From assembly GCA_029204225.1 (NCBI GenBank), contig CM055108.1, positions 4,652,735 through 4,716,734 of the forward strand: a stretch of DNA of 64,000 nt. The letters are read 5' to 3'. The number at the start of each line of letters is the position of its first letter. The first letter of the stretch is position 1. The notes beneath the pieces were generated by a model. The model made no database searches. It saw only the letters and a program-made list of their open reading frames with translations, and had not been told where the DNA came from. A program made the translations under genes and the position numbers. Below are positions 36,718 to 51,379 of the stretch, one piece after another. The DNA is from Diphasiastrum complanatum (taxonomy: Eukaryota > Streptophyta > Lycopodiopsida > Lycopodiales > Lycopodiaceae).

Positions 36718-37533
36718 TCCAAATGATTTTTATTTTTATTTGTTTGTTTTCACTACTTAATTGTTAATTTTGTTTGGAAAAGACAATGAAAAGAAGAAAA
36801 AATGAGGAAAGACTGATGAGCAAAAGTCAGAAAAGTCATCAGAGTGGAAAAATAAGAAGGAAAGTATTTTCAGAAGATAATTTTTGATGGAAAATGACTT
36901 ATTTAATCACTGTTTCGGTCATATGTTGCCCATACAGTATTGAAACGTTGAACTTTCATATTATACATCCACTTCAAATATATCTATATTGAGTTGGGTG
37001 AAGGTTCTTTTCCAAAAAAAGTATCTGTTTTTGAGATAGACGAATGATCAGTAATATGCCATTTTGGGAACCTTCGCCGAGCACCTTACTCTCCTCAAAA
37101 ACCTTCACCGACATGCTAGATGGACTTTAAATGTCAAATTTAGGTTGACTATAGATTCAGATCCTGAAAGTTGCATTTATGACAATACTTGGGCGAAAGA
37201 TCCTCTTGGGCGAAGGTTCATCCTTTGACAGAACTGAAAAACGTTCGCCGGATGGGTTCATAACCTCAAAAACCTTCGTCGAGATTTTTATAGCCTATTT
37301 TCATAGTATTGAGCAAGCATGCAAATTTTTGTTTAGAACCGATCAACCAAACTAATATTCTGTGTAATGGACCCTCCAAATTCACCTATAAGTTGGCTGA
37401 ACTCGATTCATTCCTCACTTGTGCTAGTGAAGCTCTTGTCAATTTTTCCAGTGACCAAAGCCTTCAAAACTTTATGTACTGTTTTCTGATATACACTCAC
37501 GCCTATTACTTTCAGTTTCTGTTCTTTTCCATC
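36718..37533 (+). other. Integrase-ORF3 spacer, second copy
   Basis: About 800 bp of non-coding sequence. Several CCTTCGCCGAG or GGCGAAGG variants (about 36,995-37,290) match the motif set in the leader of the 19.6 kb element. An open stretch before the ORF3 ATG (37,309 on) also aligns with the other copy, so the ORF may start earlier or this may be leader. Confidence 0.6.
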
Positions 37534-39836
37534 ATGTCTTCCAGAGATACGTCTCAGTCGCCGTGTTACACTATCCATCGTGATGTCCCTTCTGCAACGA
37601 ATATCATGATCCTTCCTAGCACAAGCATGGTCACTCAGTGGATGACCCTTGTAGAGTCTCTGCTTACTGCAATGGTTATTCATGAGAGAGCCTTTTCGGG
37701 GAAAATCAACATGGATTTTATCACTCTTGTCTTCAGTACTTGGAAGGAGGAGAAATCCAAATTTTACATTACTTTCCAGGGAGCCACACACAAGGTGCAC
37801 GTGACTGAGGCCACCCTTGTTGCCATAGGGATAGCATCTGGTACCCAAGCCTCACCAAACCATAAGCAAGCCAAACAGGCTATTAAGCCTTATATTGACA
37901 TTACCAATGATCTGCACTAGACTAATGACGACTATCTTCAAGAGGCCATTACTAATCCTGCCATTCAGGCTACTACTCAGCTCCTCAACAATTTTCTGAT
38001 GGTTGGCAACCTCATGAAAGACCATATTACTTCCCAGATTTTGCAAAGGATAGTTGAGTCTCACACCAAGATAGCCAAGGCTCCTCTGGATCCATATAAC
38101 TAGTTCAAGACCGTCTTTGGAGAGCTCAAACGAGCCATCAAAAGCAATACCAAGCAGCAATTTGTTGATGGCCCTATGTTGTCACTCCTAGCAGCCTCCC
38201 ACCTTGAAAATAAAATCCATGGATTTCGTATGGATTTTGTGCTTTCTATCGGTGAAGAAACATCGGCAGAGTCATCTCAATAGACATCTAGCTCACATAG
38301 TCGACGTCGTCCACGTAGCGAGATTATCATTCCTAACTCGCCTTCCATGTCACGACGTCATACTAGGCAAACATCTTCAGATGCGCTTCCACCCCCTGCT
38401 GCTTTTCTCACTGAACTACCTATTCTCCCCGCCTCTGATGCTTTTCTTGCCTCTGATTCCTCTCAAAGACAGTCTGTGACCATTGGGGCTACCATTCCCA
38501 TCACAGCTGCCTAGGCCACCTCAACCCCACACACAGGAGCTATTTTCCCAAACACCCAATATTTCATGGACATGTTCGATGATTCCAACCCCCTTGGGAC
38601 CTTAGAAGTTTTTGTAATGCCCCAAACCCCTGCGCCCTTTGAACTCCAATCCCCTGGAAGAGGATTCAAATAGTTCCATGATACTACTACTGGTTTTGAA
38701 GACTCTTTTCAGATCAATCAGCAAGATCAAGTTGAAGCTGCACCAACCATAATTCGGGTCGGTCAAGCTGTCAAATCACCAAAGCAATTCGACGCCACAG
38801 TGCTTGAGGGCTATGAATAAGAAGACCTCTTTGAAGAAGAAAAATTATAGGCACCTGCTCCATGCCAACCACGGACAGTACCACCAGGTCCTTTTGCTGC
38901 TACCACCTCTACAACAGTAGATTCTGGTGATGCTCTCGGTTTAGTCTCAAGCCTTGTGCAAGTGATCTAGTCTATGCTAGATAAGAAAAAGAAATGGAAC
39001 AATGCATCTCAGATATGGGATCTGAGAATACACTCATTAGCCAGAATACACTCATTAGCTAGAAAGTGAATCAGCTGGACAAAGAATTGAAGATTGCCAA
39101 GCAACATGAAGCTAAGACTGAAGCTGAGAAGAAGAAGGCACAACAATTGGCTGATCGCCTAGAGGATTATGTTAGTTCCCTATAGAATGCCCTCACAACC
39201 GCCCAAGACCAAGTGGACAGGGTCATGCATGATGCAAAGCAACAAGTGCAGCTGCTCCAAGGTCAACTATAGATGACTGAACAAGATCGCATATGTCTCC
39301 AAGGTGAATTGGATACGACCACCCTTGAGCGTGATGCGTATCTACAGACACAAATACCTGATCATCCGGTAACTCTGACAAAAATCGCGTATTTGTTAAA
39401 AAAGGCTTAAACCTATAAAGTGGTCCTTCAAGGATTCCAAGGTCGCTTTGACAGATTCAAGGGTGCAACTTCAACTGAGTTGGCAAAGGCCAAAGCAACC
39501 ATCAATGAATATGAGTTGGCAAAGTCCAAAGCGACTATCAACGAATATGAAAAGGCTACCGCTCAGGTATTGGAAGCTGGGCCTCAAATTCTAGTTCCGG
39601 TCATGCCGTAGTTCTCCCCTCCACACCAAGTTGATGCACCTATGGATACAGGGTTAGATTCGGGCATGGACCAGGGTGGAGCCCCAAAGTTGCAAAAGGA
39701 CAGCCAGCTCCACAGGCAATGCAACCAGGTCCATCTTCATCAAGGACCACACCATTTTTCAGAAGACCAATCAGCGTCGAGGACCAGATCCAAAGTGTGG
39801 CAAACTTGATTGATCTTATCCAAAGTGGATATGGAT
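37534..39836 (+). pseudogene. ORF3, second copy (coiled-coil accessory protein)
   Basis: Starts at ATG 37534 (MSSRDTSQSP). Order: N-terminal domain with SATNIMILPSTSMVTQW and HKVHVTEATLVAIGIASG (to about residue 128), a helical domain with KDHITSQILQRIVESHTK, a Ser/basic RRRPRSEI motif, a Pro/Ser-rich linker, MLDKKKK, and a long Lys/Glu/Gln heptad region that should form a coiled coil (about 38,970-39,590). The frame is largely conserved but broken by TAG codons. Six of them sit where the other copy has Gln (for example after ITAA, after QVI, in SL-NAL, QL-MT, MP-FS). The C-terminal domain of copy one is missing beyond about 39,836. Unknown function; in sense with and downstream of integrase. 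Confidence 0.72.
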
Positions 39837-40238
39837 GAGTACAATGAGCTGTACCACACATGCTGGATGCATCTTAGAGAGAGATTATGATGATTTTGTA
39901 CTTGATCCATGATGGATCCATTATTGAGCTAATGATGAGAAACATTGGTTTGTGAGCAATCTTGGAGTTTACACTCTCTTAAGCACTTTCTTTGTGGATG
40001 AATGCTAAGTAAATGTTTAGTAAACTATTTCTCTGTTATCAGGCCGTACAGTAGCTGTACTTCACACGTGTGAAGCCGTGGGTCATCATTTTTTATTGTT
40101 CTTGCTTGGAACACAAAGATTGTCAAGTAGAAGCTAGATTTGGAAGCTAGTCTTGATATAGATCAAGATCCCAAGCTACCAATCACTCTTCATGATCATT
40201 TGTAGATCAAATTCAGTCCTTTACTCTGAAATTTGACA
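39837..40238 (+). mobile_element. Probable Copia 5' LTR (3' part)
   Basis: This sequence ends CA directly before a perfect Copia primer-binding site, so it should be the 3' part of a 5' LTR. The left limit is unclear and lies near the junction with the Gypsy ORF3. It contains an inverted CACACGTGTG motif near 40,064. No good match to a downstream LTR was found by eye. Confidence 0.5.
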
Positions 40239-40250
40239 TGGTATCAGAGC
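40239..40250 (+). other. Primer-binding site, tRNA-iMet type
   Basis: TGGTATCAGAGC is the standard Copia site complementary to initiator Met tRNA, at a CA terminus. Confidence 0.9.
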
Positions 40251-40651
40251 CAAGTCAAAGAGCTTAGTTGATGATCCAAAATTTTCATTTTGGTGAAAGC
40301 GTTGGTGCTAGATTCATTTTGAAGGAGGGCGACCTTTTCTAATAGTTTACTTGTAATGTTGAGGTTCATATTAGTGTGGAAAGTTCAGATGTACTTATCA
40401 CACGTGTGAGAGGCTGCTAGAGTTGTACTTTCACCAAAACTTTGTGTTTTTTCAATATTTGAGCTTCAAACAAATTGTGAAGAGTGAAACTAGTGATGTG
40501 CTTATGAAAAACCATTGTTTCCTTTATAGATTTGATGAGTAAATGGTGTTAGAAGCTTATTAAACCTACAAATCCTTGAGAGAGAGTTTGAGGCTTATGT
40601 TTTTTAGTTCAAGAGTGAAACTAAAACCATTCTAAACACCATAGGAAGGCA
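40251..40651 (+). other. Copia leader; gag to integrase deleted
   Basis: About 400 bp between primer site and the integrase-RT linker. No gag, protease or integrase domain is present, so about 3 kb of polyprotein has been lost or never existed. A second CACACGTGTGAG motif lies near 40,402. Confidence 0.6.
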
Positions 40652-40845
40652 TTGGCACTTCCAAGAATCAAATCCAAGTTTCTAAGTGAAATTTTCACTC
40701 CTAGAAGATCCATGAGGGAGAGATCCGAGCCCAAGAGGCTCACTTATGATGACAAAGGAAAACAAGTGGATCTTGATTCCACTTATGCTTATTTTGTTTC
40801 TCATGAGGAGCCCAAAGATGTTCAAGAAGCCCTCAATACCAAGGA

Positions 40846-42342
40846 GTGTATGAGGCCATGAAGATTGAATATGATGCCTTGATCACCAACCACACATGGG
40901 AACTAGTGGATCCACCACCTTACATGCATATCATTGGATGCAAGTGGGTGTTCAAGATCAAGTACAATCATGATGGCTCCATCAACAAGTACAAGGCAAG
41001 ATTGTGTGCTAAAGGCTTTGCACAAATATATGGCCTTGACTATGAAGAAACCTTTGGTCCTGTAGCAAAGATGGTGACAATAAGAATCATAATCTCTCTT
41101 GCCTTATTTTTTAAGTGGAAAATGTTTAAACTTGATGTCTCCAACGCTTTTTTGAATGGCTATCATGAGGAGGAGATATACATGGAACAGCCTCAAGGAT
41201 TTATCAAGGATAAATCTAAGGTGTGTTTGCTATTTAGAAGTCTTTATGGCTTAAAGCAAGCACCTAGATCATGGTATTCAAGACTCAACAACTTTCTACT
41301 TTCATTAGGATTTGTGCTTAGTGACTATGATCCTTCTATGTACTTAAAATTTAGTAATATTGTCATTCTCCTAATTTATGTGGATGACATTATTCTTAGT
41401 GGAAGTTATTTGATGCTAGTTCAAGAAACTAAAGATGCATTAGGAAAAGAATCTAAAATGCAAAATCTAGGAGAGATCCATTACATTTTGGGCCTTGAGA
41501 TTGATTTTCGTGAAGAGTATGCTTTTATTTGTCAATCTAGATATGTCTTTTCTATGTTGAGAAAATTCAATATGCAAAGTTGTAAAGGCATAGATACTCC
41601 CATGGAGCAACATGTAAAAGATCCTATTAAAGATGATGAAAGATACTTCGAGGACATCACACTTTATAGGAGTCTTATAGGCTCTTTAATTTGGCTTACT
41701 ATCACTAGACCCGATTTGAGCTATTGTGTGCACAAATTGAGTCAATTTATGCAAGATCCCAAGATCCAACATTGGAAGATGGCCAAGAGAGTTCTAAGAT
41801 ATGTATCTTCTACTCAAGGTTATGGTTTATTGTACAAGAATGAAGATCTAACCATTGTTGGCTATTCAGATTCAGATTTTGCAAGTGATAAAATGGATCG
41901 AAAGTCCATTAATGCATATACTATCTTTCTTGGAGGCAATCTTGTGTCTTGGCTTTCAAAGAAGCAGGATACCATATCTCTATCATCTTGTGAGGCCGAG
42001 TACAAAGCACTCACTACAACAACTAAAGAGGTGCTTTGGATCAAGAGGTTAATCATGGAGCTAAAGTGCATCAAAGAGGATGATCTTTCCTTGATCAAAT
42101 GTGACAACATATCGGCACAAGATCTTGCAAACAGTCCTATTTTTCATGCAAGAAGCAAGCATATAGAAGTGGCACACCATTTTGTAAGGGAAAAGCTCAT
42201 TGGAGGTGAAATCAACTTAGAACATGTCAACACATCTTCGTGTATTGCTGATCTTCTCACAAAGCCACTTTGCAAAAGTGCCTTCTCAAAGCATAGGTCT
42301 AATCTTGGTCTTATCTCAAGATCAATGCTTGATCCACATTAG
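40846..42342 (+). CDS. Copia reverse transcriptase-RNase H, intact 498-codon ORF
   Basis: An uninterrupted ORF. RT motifs in order: GCKWVFKIKYNHDGSINKYKARL, the ETFGPVAKM block, FKLDVSNAFLNG with the first catalytic Asp, LYGLKQAPRSWY and LIYVDDIILSG with the YVDD active site (about residues 178-181). RNase H follows with Asp in GYSDSDFASD, the GGNLVSW and SCEAEYKAL (Glu) blocks, Asp in IKCDNISA, and the terminal HVRE-like FVREKL..LLTKPL block. A linker ORF at 40652-40861 (PRRSMRERSEPKRLTYDDKGKQ) overlaps in another frame, indicating a small frameshift just before RT. No gag or integrase is attached. It copies RNA into DNA in complete elements; here expression would need a downstream start. 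Confidence 0.93.
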   Translation: MYEAMKIEYDALITNHTWELVDPPPYMHIIGCKWVFKIKYNHDGSINKYKARLCAKGFAQIYGLDYEETFGPVAKMVTIRIIISLALFFKWKMFKLDVSNAFLNGYHEEEIYMEQPQGFIKDKSKVCLLFRSLYGLKQAPRSWYSRLNNFLLSLGFVLSDYDPSMYLKFSNIVILLIYVDDIILSGSYLMLVQETKDALGKESKMQNLGEIHYILGLEIDFREEYAFICQSRYVFSMLRKFNMQSCKGIDTPMEQHVKDPIKDDERYFEDITLYRSLIGSLIWLTITRPDLSYCVHKLSQFMQDPKIQHWKMAKRVLRYVSSTQGYGLLYKNEDLTIVGYSDSDFASDKMDRKSINAYTIFLGGNLVSWLSKKQDTISLSSCEAEYKALTTTTKEVLWIKRLIMELKCIKEDDLSLIKCDNISAQDLANSPIFHARSKHIEVAHHFVREKLIGGEINLEHVNTSSCIADLLTKPLCKSAFSKHRSNLGLISRSMLDPH

Positions 42343-42967
42343 ATACATTTTTAGGAGTGCCAAAATATTTAAAAATCTATCTAATTTTGTGAGTATGGGT
42401 CCTAAAAATGCCAAAGTTGAATTGAGCTCTTTTGGCTTAGTAAAGACCCATCTTAGAATAAAATATTCAAGGTAGGTAGAAGTAGAAACTCGAGCTACCA
42501 TAGGAATTGTCATTTGTACTTTACATGCCACATTTAATGCATGAAAAGGCTATGTGGCACAATTAGACATATTGAGGTGGCTTGGATAAGTCTAGATAGC
42601 TTGAGAGGTGGATCCACAACTCCAATTCAACTTCAAGTAGGAGAAGAGTCCATGGATCTATATATATGTGATGTACTCTCACTGAGATATGATGAAATTT
42701 GTGTGTAATGCAAATTTGGAGACAAGCTCTTTGTGCCTTCTCTCTCTCCACGAGTTTTGTACTTTCTATTTTCTCTCTCTAGCCGAGTAGAGGCATTTAT
42801 GATGCTTTGTCTTATGTTTTGTTGATAGATCTTGCTTGTAACACAATAATATTGCTTGTATGATCAGCTTTCCTATTGACAACCAATGCTAGTCTGATCT
42901 TTATGGTGTTATTGTGCTTAGGAGATTAAAAATACATGTGTAGGGTGTCCCACACATGTGAATTTAG
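42343..42967 (+). mobile_element. Possible Copia 3' LTR or 3' flank
   Basis: Follows the RNase H stop. It contains a CTATATATATGTG box near 42,657, CT-rich sequence and a CACATGTG motif at 42,950-42,960. A short stretch (CTTGCTTGTAACACAA, about 42,830) resembles the sequence at 40,100 before the primer site, which suggests a diverged LTR pair. The boundary and identity are not established. Confidence 0.35.
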
Positions 42968-43083
42968 CATATAGGATCTTTGATGTATGCAATGCTGTGT
43001 ACTAGACCAGATCTACATACTCTATTAGCACGTTAAGTCAATTCATGTCTAATCTTATGATCTCTCATTGAGAAACATTAAAG
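42968..43083 (+). pseudogene. Copia RT fragment, plus strand
   Basis: About 115 bp nearly identical to 51,867-51,985, covering the RT block with TRPDL and the start of the next stretch. It stops at an 11 bp overlap (CATTAAAGAGA) where the minus-strand Copia fragment begins. Confidence 0.75.
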
Positions 43084-44470
43084 AGATTTAAATGACCAAG
43101 TCTATAATGCCAAAGTAAACCTTTATTTGTATGAATTGAGGTACTGAGAGCCTGACTAGAGTCAGAAAAGCAATGACTTAATTTATACAAGTATCCATGC
43201 CTCTTTTCGAGTGCTAGGATCTTGCCAGTCCTATCAACTACTTTACACTAATCACATTCGAACTCTACTCTATGTCCTAAATCTGTGATTCTGCTTATAG
43301 AGAGTAGATTCGTAGATAAATTTGGTACATACAGGACTTTAGAGAGTAGCTTAGATTGACCATTTGCAAAGCTTAATCTTACAGTGCCTTTACCTTTGAT
43401 AGCTTGTGTGCTATTGTCACCAAGGTGAACAAACTTCTGGGTACTGTAAGGTGTATAGGACTTGAAACAGCCAATGAAGCTAGTATGTGCTGAGTGGCTC
43501 CAGAACTTAGGAACCAAGAACTGTCCCTAGATGCTTCTTGATAGTTGGTCATGAAGGCATCATGATCTGCTTCTTGAATAGGCTGTGGAGCTTTTGCAGC
43601 TGCATTTTCCACTTGATTTGGCTGTCCCTTGTTATTGTTCTTCGCTTGAAGTATTCGGCAGTCTTGAATTTTGTGGTTGTTTCATTTGCAATTTCTGCAG
43701 AACAACTTCTTCTTTATCTATGGATTCGACTGTTCCTTGTGCTGAGCTGGTTTCTGGTCTAGCTTTGATTGCTTCGGGACTTTCTTCTTCTTCTTCTTCT
43801 TCTTCTTCTGCTTTGTCGTGCTCTTGTTGGTGTACAAGGCGTGAGAATCAGCTGAGGAACTTGAAATTTCATCCCTTCGTGTGTCTTCCTGCAACAACAT
43901 AGTAATGACTCTTGAAAGAGTCAATTTTGGATGAGTCGTGATGATCATCACCCAGTTGTCGTAAGAACTTGGCAAGCTTGTAAGCAGTTGCATCACTGCG
44001 TCTTGATCGTCTATGACATATCCGACAGCGTCCATTTGTCTTATCAAGTTCTTGAATTGATTAATGTGATTCTGTAGAGAATCACCATTTGTCATTGTGA
44101 GGGAGTAGAATTTCTTCCTGAGATGTAGCTTAGAAGCTATATCTCGCACTTCTATAGTGTGCTCAAGATGTTCCAGACTTCTTTTGATGTCTGAGCCTCG
44201 GATACATGGCCGATCTGGGTATCCGTGATGTTGAGGATGATCAGCGCGAAAGCCTTTCCATCCTTCAGCTTCCATCTGGCAATTGCCACGTCGTCCGCTT
44301 CAGGTTTCCCTTCTGCACTCGTAACAACGTCGAATAATTCTTTTGCCATTAGTACAGTTTTCATCTTAAATTTTCACAGATGGTAATTGGCTCCATCAAG
44401 CTTGTCCATGACGCAGCATTAGGCGTCTTGGACAGCCATGCGATCCTCTGTCTCTGATAACTGTGTTTGT
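43084..44470 (-). pseudogene. Copia gag, protease and pre-integrase, minus strand
   Basis: From right to left: gag N terminus near 44,410 (KLDGANYHLW-like, then MKTVLMAKELFDVV from 44,364), the gag helix region with HINQFKNLIRQM (UBN2-type gag, about 44,100-43,900), a Lys run, and a degraded zinc knuckle (FCRNCK..NHKIQDC, about 43,700-43,660). Next come the protease with SSGATQHI in place of DSGAT..H (about 43,500-43,530), the LYVPNLSTNLLS block, and pre-integrase WHYRLGHLNL ending at 43,083. Frameshifts lie near 44,160, 43,720 and 43,500. The primer site region reads GTTATCAGAGAC at about 44,455. Integrase and RT are absent. The gag N terminus closely matches that at 49,017. Confidence 0.85.
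43782..43809. repeat. (TTC)n microsatellite
   Basis: About nine repeats. On the minus strand they encode the Lys run of the Copia gag. Confidence 0.95.
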
Positions 44471-45835
<1,365 letters not shown>

Positions 45836-45839
45836 TTGT

Positions 45840-45859
45840 TGGTGCCATTGCTGCGGAGC
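45840..45859 (+). other. Primer-binding site, diverged tRNA-Asp type
   Basis: TGGTGCCATTGCTGCGGAGC, a diverged form of the site at 30726-30745. It is followed by about 220 bp of leader with CCTTCGCC motifs (46,030-46,075), after which the 3' LTR begins at once. Confidence 0.65.
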
Positions 45860-46079
45860 TACACCAATTTATGATTCATGCTTGGATGTTAGCTTGCATT
45901 TAAGTATCTTGTCTTGGCATCATAGTGTTAAAATTGCATTTTAGGGTTAATTTGGGAGAGAATTTGCTTGATTTGTAGATTTGTCAGAAACAGCCAAATA
46001 AAGGATTTTTTATCCAAAATAGTAGTGAAAGAACCCTCACCGAGTCAACCTTCACCTAGGGAACCTTCGCCAGTACTAT

Positions 46080-46888
<809 letters not shown>

Positions 46889-46892
46889 CCAA

Positions 46893-47030
46893 GGCAATCA
46901 CTATGAGCCTTGCCTTGTGTTTGCAATGGTTCCATCGACATTGTACTTTGTCATGTAAACTCATTTGTTGCCAATGGGTCTCTTGCCCTTTGGAAGATAT
47001 ACTATCTTCCAAGTGTCATGGTGTTCGAAT
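46893..47030 (-). pseudogene. Copia linker/RT N-terminal fragment
   Basis: The minus strand reads TWKIVYLPKGKRPIGNK, a stop for Trp, then VYMTKYNVDGTIA, the same block as TWKLVDLP..CKWIYRLKYN..GSI at about 55,470. The Gypsy LTR adjoins it directly, so the LTR element probably inserted into or recombined with a Copia copy. Confidence 0.7.
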
Positions 47031-48862
<1,832 letters not shown>

Positions 48863-48874
48863 TGGTATTAGAGC
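48863..48874 (+). other. Primer-binding site, tRNA-iMet type
   Basis: TGGTATTAGAGC, one change from the standard Copia site. Confidence 0.75.
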
Positions 48875-49016
48875 TATTTTCGTAGCCTGATAAGCTTCCA
48901 TAGTAAGAAGACTCTACTAGCCGATAGAGTAATTGTCTTCTTGTTCTGTAATTTAGCATCAGATTTCATACTTAAGTCACTAATAGTTATTCCTATCACC
49001 TAGACTAATCTTCCAC

Positions 49017-49196
49017 ATGGATTCCCAAGGGAAAGCCAGTCCTATCCTGGACAAGCTTGATGGAGCCAATTACCATCTGTGGAAATTTAAGATGAAAACA
49101 ATGCTAATGGCTAAAGAATTGTATGATGTTGTTACAGGTGCAGAAGGGAAACCCAAAGCAGACGACGCAGCAATCGCCAAGTATCTAAGGTTTTGA
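49017..49196 (+). pseudogene. Copia gag N terminus, truncated
   Basis: ATG 49017 followed by KLDGANYHLWKFKMKTMLMAKELYDVV-type sequence, the conserved start of Copia gag. It is nearly the same as the minus-strand gag at 44.4 kb. The frame ends in a stop 60 codons later, where unrelated sequence begins. The remainder of gag through integrase is missing, and RT resumes at about 51,380. Confidence 0.8.
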
Positions 49197-50186
49197 TGAC
49201 TAGTGTACTCTATAGTTGAAAAAACTTCTATGTATGCCAATTTGTTCATCTCAATATTGGAAATGTTGAATACCACATTATGTGTAATTTAATCATTTGT
49301 GGTTATAATAGTATATTTGTGTCTATTTCAAAGTTGGCCATGTACATATGACAAATGGTTGTAATATATGGTAGAGGAGTTGGTTCCATACTAGAATCTA
49401 CATGGTATCCCCATTGTGCCAGCAATCATACATGGAATGAATGCCTATAGTTAGTCTTAGAAAGGTCATACAATGAGAAACTTGATGCTGCCATATTGCC
49501 AATCATGACACCATTGATTGCCCATAGGAACCAAGCTGTATGCCCAGCCCAGAATCCTGCTCCTCTGGTGTAATGTTCACGTTTGTCAAAAGATGACATA
49601 TACTTGGACAAACAGAACTTCACCTGCTACAAAAAAATTTCAAGCTTTATATGGCGTCATTCTCTGTCTCGTTTTTTTTTAAAATCCTCATGTCCTTAGG
49701 ACGCATCCATCTTTCTTTTGTCTGTCTCTCTCTGTCTCTTCCATTTCTATAAATCGTCAAATTTCTCGAGGAGGTATGCAAAGGCAAACTGGAGCAGTGT
49801 ACTTGACTCAACGGCGGAGGTATTGAGGGACAAGAAGAAGAAGAATCATCGTAAAACTTCTTCAATGACCACGATCATAATGATGACGAACGGATTACAT
49901 TCTACTGCTAACGTCGCTGCTGCTTACTTATCTCCTCATGCTCTAACCAGCATACTACTGTTGCCGCTTTAGACAGCAGCAACAACAACCACGTCCAATT
50001 TAACGTAATTAACAACGCAGCTGATACACCCGGACCCTTGGGATATGCAAGTTGCAATGCATTTCAATTGCCTTTAAAGAGTGAAAAAATGTGAATTTAA
50101 TGGCATATTTGAAATTTATCCATTTGCTTGAAAGAGATTCATATGAAAGTAAATTTGTGAAATTTTGATTCTTAGATACGTAATGC
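49197..50186. other. Sequence of unknown origin between Copia gag and a CACTA-like fragment
   Basis: No confident gene. A minus-strand frame at 49426-49623 has a Trp/Gly/Ala-rich hydrophobic stretch that could be coding but is too short to name. Confidence 0.35.
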
Positions 50187-51060
50187 TCAGTGCTCAGAGT
50201 TTGTGTGTATTCTGGAGGCACCTCCTCCCACAGAATTTTCAAGCACACAATTCAACGAGTGAGATCGAGAAGGTGTGTCATGTGTCGTCGATCCATTCGA
50301 TGATGATGCATCACACTCAATATCATCATTAGCTTGTGAAGCTTCCACGTGATCATCCGTCATCACGATCTTGTTCATGAGGTGCATTAGTTGGCAACGC
50401 CATGTCCTCCACGACATCTCTATTTTCAAAAATTCTTTTACTTCGAGTAGCAACTTGAATCATGTACGACTATCTGGGATCTGAACAATTGGGGTGAAAG
50501 ACCACCTGTAATTCATCGATGTCACCATAAACGTTGACTTGTAGTTAGTATCTGTAGTTATGTTACAGTTGCTTGGGTACTACTATACAGAATATACATT
50601 TTTTGTAGTACACTGAAAATCGATTGATTGTTGACAACAAAAGAGCATAGACATCTTGAAAACATAGAAGAAATGACCTGCTCACATTGTTGAGAAAAAA
50701 AAATCGCTTTGATCTGTCCAAGGCTTGGTAGAGTCAATGGCAAAATAACCACTCTCATCTTTCTTGACAGTTGCATTGGGACCATTGCAAATAACTTTGA
50801 ACGATTTGACATCAAATATGAAAAAACTGAATTGTCTAAATCCAACTTCGAGGATGTCATTGATTGTCCCACAATAATCAAGCTGAGAAGAGAGTAAAAA
50901 TTGGTGTTCGTCGTGCTTCCTCAACTCTCTTGGGTAAAATTTGCCATGACTCCACAATTGTACGTATTTCTATTTTTGTCAATGCCCTCCTCCCCGTACG
51001 AAAGTGTCGTCCATGTGTCCACAGTGCATTGCATTGTTTGTACTGAACGAAATAGAACTA
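50187..51060 (-). pseudogene. DUF4216-like fragment of a CACTA (En/Spm) transposon
   Basis: Read on the minus strand from about 51,040: TYNCGVMANFTQES, then STTNTNFYSLL, then LDYCGTINDILEVGF, an FFIFDVKSF block, KKDESGYFAID and STKPWTDQSDFFF. This order (NSGV.., SA/T.D.NP, YYGVI.DI.EL.Y, V.LFKCDW, the L/Y-x-x-V segment and QAQQVFY) is the pattern I know from the DUF4216 region encoded by plant CACTA transposons. A short Ser/Asp-rich tail ends at 50,187. Frameshifts separate the first block from the second, and stops follow near 50,680. No terminal CACTA repeats or the main transposase were seen. It fills part of the gap inside the Copia element. Confidence 0.55.
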
Positions 51061-51379
51061 AATGTGTTAGGGATACAACAACATGTACAAAGTCACATAC
51101 AATTGTTTTAATTAACATGTGAATGATGATCATCATAGCTTATATGTAAATCGCACCCCCCTTGCATATTCCTGCTCTCTTTTTGTTACTTCCTGGTTAT
51201 TTGTCGAGGCTTCTCTAAGGGCATCACACAGCCAATCAAGCATCATGTCCTTGGGTAGAAGGGCGATGTTGAGTGGATATGGTTGTATTCCCATAGTATG
51301 CAGGTGATACTCGAGTTATTGGAGAGGCAGGGCGTGCATATAAACTGGGATGCTGCTCCTCAGGTACGACATCAAATCC
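51061..51379. other. Short unassigned junction region
   Basis: About 320 bp between the CACTA-like fragment and Copia RT. No domain was recognised. Confidence 0.4.

Noticed and set aside
39640-39861. Minus-strand ORF at the end of ORF3 copy two
   Set aside because: Antisense shadow of ORF3 with no domain.
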